From contig CAWBKU010000004.1 in the NCBI GenBank assembly GCA_963789535.1, forward strand, positions 434,001 to 498,000: a DNA stretch of 64,000 bases, read 5' to 3'. The position numbers were made by a program, and so were the translations under genes. How positions within the stretch are numbered: position 1 is the first letter of the stretch; each line of letters starts with the position of its first letter. The notes under the pieces were generated by a model. That model made no database searches. It was not told where the DNA came from and worked only from the letters and a program-made list of their open reading frames with translations. Shown one piece after another: positions 60,769 to 64,000 of the stretch. Source of the DNA: CAVXHQ01 sp963789535. Its GTDB lineage: Bacteria > Pseudomonadota > Alphaproteobacteria > Rhodobacterales > Rhodobacteraceae.

Positions 60769-62259
60769 CGTTCCCGCGCCGCATCTGCGTCGTCGGCGGC
60801 GGCACGGCGGGCTGGCTCGCCGCGCTCATGCTCGGCGACGTGGCGCGGCGCGGCGGGCACGCCCTCGACCTCACGGTGATCGAGAGCAGCAGGATCGGCA
60901 CCATCGGCGTCGGCGAGGGCACGACGGCTGTGTTCCGCCAGATGCTGCGGCACCTCGGGATCGACGAAATGGCGTTCCTGCGCGAGACGGGGGCCACGAT
61001 CAAATACGGTATCCGGCACCGCGACTGGCGCCGGATCGGACACAGCTATGACGGGCCGATCGACGACGTGGCGCAGATCGCGGGGCCGGGCCTCGATACC
61101 TATGCCGTGGCCTCCGGGCGGCCGGTCGCGCAGGTGCATCTGTTCCAGCACCTCATCGACCGCGCGCGCGGGCCATTCGCCGAGAAAGGGGGCCGCCTGA
61201 TACCAGCAGGGCCGTTCCATCATGCCTATCATTTCGATCAGGCGCTGGCGGGGGCGTTCCTTCGCCAACATGCCAAGGGCGTGACAGTGATCGACGATAC
61301 CGTCGCGGGCGTCGAGACCGGTGCCATCGGGATTACGGCGCTGAACCTTGAAAGCGGCCAGCGGATTACGGCGGACGCCTACATCGACTGCACCGGCTTT
61401 CGCCGCGCCCTCATCGGGGCGCTGGGGGCCGATTGGGTCAGTTACCGCGACGTGCTGCCGGTGAACCGGGCGATGCCGTTCTGGCTCGACCATGCGCCGG
61501 GTGCCGAGATCGCGCCGGTCACGCTCGCCCGCGCGCTGGGATCGGGCTGGATGTGGCAGATCCCGACCCAAGGGCGCATCGGCTGCGGCTATGTCTGGTC
61601 CGACGCCCACACCACGCCCGAGGCGGCGCGCGCCGAGGTCGAGGCGGCGCTCGGCCACGCGATCGAGCCGCGCAACGATATCCGCATCGACGCCGGGCGT
61701 CTGGCCGCATCGTGGATCGGCAATTGCACCGCCGTGGGCCTTGCGTCCTCGTTCCTCGAACCGCTCGAGGCGACGTCGATCCATGGCACGATTCTCCAGT
61801 TGATGTGGCTGAGCCATTGGCTCGGCGATCCCGAGGGGCCCGCGCGCTACAACGCCGCACACGCCCGCCAGATCGACGATTTCCGCGATTTCATCCGGTT
61901 GCACTACGTGAGCGGGCGGCGCGACACCCCGTTCTGGCGCGACGTGGCGAGCCAGCCATCCCGCCGCCGTGACCGACCGGCTGACCGCATGGCGCGGCGC
62001 CATCCCCACCCGCGCCGATTTCGGCGACCTGCCGATGGGCCTGCCGCACGTTCAGGAACAGCTCTACACGCCCGTCCTCGACGGCCTCGGCCTGCTCGAC
62101 CGCGGCGTCGCCAAGGCGGCACTCGCCCCTGACCCCAAACGCCGCGCGCATCTGCGCAAGGTCCACGCGGATCTGTGCGCCGACTACACCCGGGCGGCGG
62201 CCAGGTGCCTGCCGCACCGCGCCTTTCTCACCTCCCTCACTCAGGAAACCGTGTCATGA
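60765..62259 (+). pseudogene. Flavin-dependent tryptophan halogenase family protein; frameshifted as sequenced
   Basis: Restored length 497 residues, the size of PrnA-type halogenases. The FAD motif is ICVVGGGTAGWLAALML. Lys80 in GATIKYGIRHRDW lines up with catalytic Lys79 of PrnA, Glu335 in EPLEATSIHG with catalytic Glu346, and GWMWQIP is the WxWxIP signature that sets halogenases apart from monooxygenases. The break is an extra C at 61956-61957; without it the chain continues AAVTDRLTAWRGAIP. It starts and ends in ATGA overlaps between melA and the second GH4 gene. Whether it halogenates anything is unknown; the family includes members tied to sugar uptake loci. Confidence 0.85.
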
Positions 62260-63743
62260 CGTTTCGGATCTGCATCATCGGCGCGGGCAGCGTCGGCTTT
62301 ACCAAGAAGCTCTGCTCCGACATCCTCAAGGTGCCGGAATTCGCGGGTGTCGAGATCGCGCTGACCGACATCAACGCCCACAACCTCGGGATGATCGAGC
62401 AGATCATCCGCCGCATCGTCGACGTGAGCGGCCTGCCCGCGAAAGTGACCGCGACGACCGACCGGCGCGAGGCGCTGACGGGGGCGCGCTATGTGATGAA
62501 CTGCGTCCGCATCGGCGGCCTTCCCGCCTTTGCCGACGACATCCGCATCCCGCTGAAATACGGCGTCGACCAATGCGTCGGCGACACGATCTGCGCGGGC
62601 GGCATCCTGTACGGCCAGCGCGGGATCGTCGCGATGCTGGACTTCGCGAAGGATATCAAAGAGGTCTGCGCGCCTGACGTCTGGCTGCTGAACTATGCCA
62701 ACCCGATGGTGATGATGACCTGGGCCGCCCTCGGCGCAGGCGTGCAGACGGTGGGCCTCTGCCACGGCGTCCAGAACGGCCACCGCCAGATCGCCCATGC
62801 CCTGGGCGTGCCGATGGCCGAGGTCGATATCGTCTGTTCGGGCATCAACCACCAGACCTGGTATCTCGACATCCGCCACAAGGGGCGCAAGGTGGCGCAG
62901 GAGGAACTGCTCGCGGCGTTCGAGGGGCACAACACCTTCAGCCAGCAGGAAAAGGTGCGGATCGACGTCCTCAAGCGGTTCGGTTTCTACTCGACCGAGA
63001 GCAACGGGCACCTGTCGGAATACCTGCCGTGGTATCGCAAGCGGCCCGACGAGATCATGGACTGGATCTCGACCGACGAGTGGATCCACGGCGAAACCGG
63101 CGGATACCTGCGCTATTCGACCGAGAACCGGAACTGGTTCGAACAGGATTTCCCGACGTTCCTCGAGGAGGCGGGCGTGCCGCTGACCGGCCCGCGCACC
63201 GATGAGCACGCAAGCTGGATCCTCGAGGCCCTCGAGACCGGGCGCCCCTATCGCGGGCATTTCAACGTCCGCAACGGCGGCGTGATCCGCAACCTGCCCG
63301 AGGATTGCATCATCGAAAGCCCCGGCTATGTCGACCGCTTCGGGATCAACATGATCGAGGGGATCACCCTGCCCGATGCCTGTGCCGCGACCTGTTCGGC
63401 CAGCGTGAACGTCCAGCGGATGAGCGTGAAGGCCGCCCTGACCGGCGACGTCACGCTGCTGAAACAGGCGGTGCTGCACGACCCGCTGGTGGGCGCGATC
63501 TGCACGCCGGACGAGGTCTGGCAGATGGTCGACGAGATGCTGGTGGCGCAGGCCGAGTGGCTACCGCAATACGCCCACGCGATCCCCGCGGCGCGCGAGC
63601 GGATGAAGACGCCGAAGGTCAAGACCCGCGACTGGGCCGGGGCCGCCCGCCTCGAGGTGCGTGACGTCGACGCGGTCCGCGCAAGCCGCAAGGCCAAGGC
63701 GGATGCCGAAGGGCACGGGTTGGGCACGAAAGTGATGGGGTAA
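62256..63743 (+). CDS. Second GH4 glycosidase (alpha-glucosidase/alpha-galactosidase type)
   Basis: 495 residues, intact. NAD site ICIIGAGSVGFTKKLCSD; metal ligands in GLCHGVQNGHRQIAH and CSGINHQTWYL; LLNYANPMVMMTWA. It differs from MelA (VRIGGLP in place of FQVGGY, and a long C-terminus ending KVKTRDWAGAARLE), so it probably acts on a different alpha-linked sugar, for example sucrose- or glucose-containing products of raffinose. It is the last gene of the operon, and no clear terminator follows before the tRNA. Confidence 0.92.
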   Translation: MTFRICIIGAGSVGFTKKLCSDILKVPEFAGVEIALTDINAHNLGMIEQIIRRIVDVSGLPAKVTATTDRREALTGARYVMNCVRIGGLPAFADDIRIPLKYGVDQCVGDTICAGGILYGQRGIVAMLDFAKDIKEVCAPDVWLLNYANPMVMMTWAALGAGVQTVGLCHGVQNGHRQIAHALGVPMAEVDIVCSGINHQTWYLDIRHKGRKVAQEELLAAFEGHNTFSQQEKVRIDVLKRFGFYSTESNGHLSEYLPWYRKRPDEIMDWISTDEWIHGETGGYLRYSTENRNWFEQDFPTFLEEAGVPLTGPRTDEHASWILEALETGRPYRGHFNVRNGGVIRNLPEDCIIESPGYVDRFGINMIEGITLPDACAATCSASVNVQRMSVKAALTGDVTLLKQAVLHDPLVGAICTPDEVWQMVDEMLVAQAEWLPQYAHAIPAARERMKTPKVKTRDWAGAARLEVRDVDAVRASRKAKADAEGHGLGTKVMG

Positions 63744-63818
63744 AGCGGCGCGACCGCCGTTCATGCGACGCATGAGCTTCGCGTGCCAAGCACCTGAGAC
63801 GCATTAGGAAAAGGAGAT

Positions 63819-63895
<77 letters not shown>

Positions 63896-64000
63896 GGTGT
63901 GCCGCCGTTCCGGCGGCGATAACGACAGAGCTTCGGCCTGCCGAGGCCGTCTGCGGCCTGCCGCTCTCTAAGCGGCGGTCGGGGCGAGATCAAGGGAAAA

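Overview
The window is a GC-rich chromosomal segment of an alphaproteobacterium, most likely Rhodobacteraceae (Rhodobacterales). The support is the F1 ATP synthase block in the order delta-alpha-gamma-beta-epsilon without Fo genes, a divergent MetR/MetF pair with a perfect MetR box, a PopZ-like protein, a DUF6280 protein, a GloB/methyltransferase/ClpA neighbourhood, and short palindromic spacer elements of the kind common in this family. No insertion sequence, phage gene, plasmid gene or CRISPR array was found; the gene content is mostly housekeeping.

Layout. 1-8.3 kb: a lipoprotein cut by the window edge, a BKACE-type beta-keto acid cleavage enzyme, an aldo/keto reductase, a DUF3995 membrane protein, two paralogous secreted proteins, a large parallel beta-helix protein, a rhomboid protease and an inositol-phosphatase family protein. 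8.5-16.4 kb: a GGDEF-EAL protein, metR/metF, a hotdog thioesterase, a DUF2235 hydrolase and a solitary form II CoxL-type molybdenum hydroxylase subunit. 16.5-24.6 kb: valS, a HisC-like aminotransferase, an EamA transporter, an HCCA-isomerase-like protein, prs, a small membrane protein and an H-type lectin protein. 24.8-29.7 kb: atpHAGDC on the minus strand, ended by a strong hairpin. 30-42 kb: DUF305 protein, methyltransferase, gloB, clpA, a MotA/MotB-like pair with a very long coiled coil, a tyrosine phosphatase, an ABC exporter, YgfZ and EF-P. 42-52 kb: DUF6280 protein, cobQ, a PopZ-like protein, tolC, pcm, an LpxR-like protein, a Hint-domain protein, a cupin, an AT-richer pocket with a GST, and rpsD. 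52.2-63.7 kb: an alpha-galactoside (melibiose/raffinose type) locus, followed by tRNA-Ala(GGC).

The alpha-galactoside locus is the most coherent accessory system. A MelR-like AraC regulator is divergent from an operon of a family 5 solute-binding protein, two permeases, a fused double ATPase, MelA, a flavin-dependent halogenase-family protein and a second GH4 glycosidase. The last four genes are joined by ATGA stop/start overlaps, so the halogenase homologue is embedded in sugar catabolism. It keeps the Lys and Glu positions needed for chlorination in PrnA.

A second theme concerns the sequence itself. Single extra bases break prs (stop codon), clpA, the second permease, the double ATPase (three times), melA, the halogenase gene and the T-loop of tRNA-Ala. 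All nine are +1, and removing each restores a family-standard length or fold. Seven of the nine lie after 57.4 kb. I infer assembly or sequencing errors rather than gene decay, but the reads must decide. The affected genes are listed as they read, with the restored product described.
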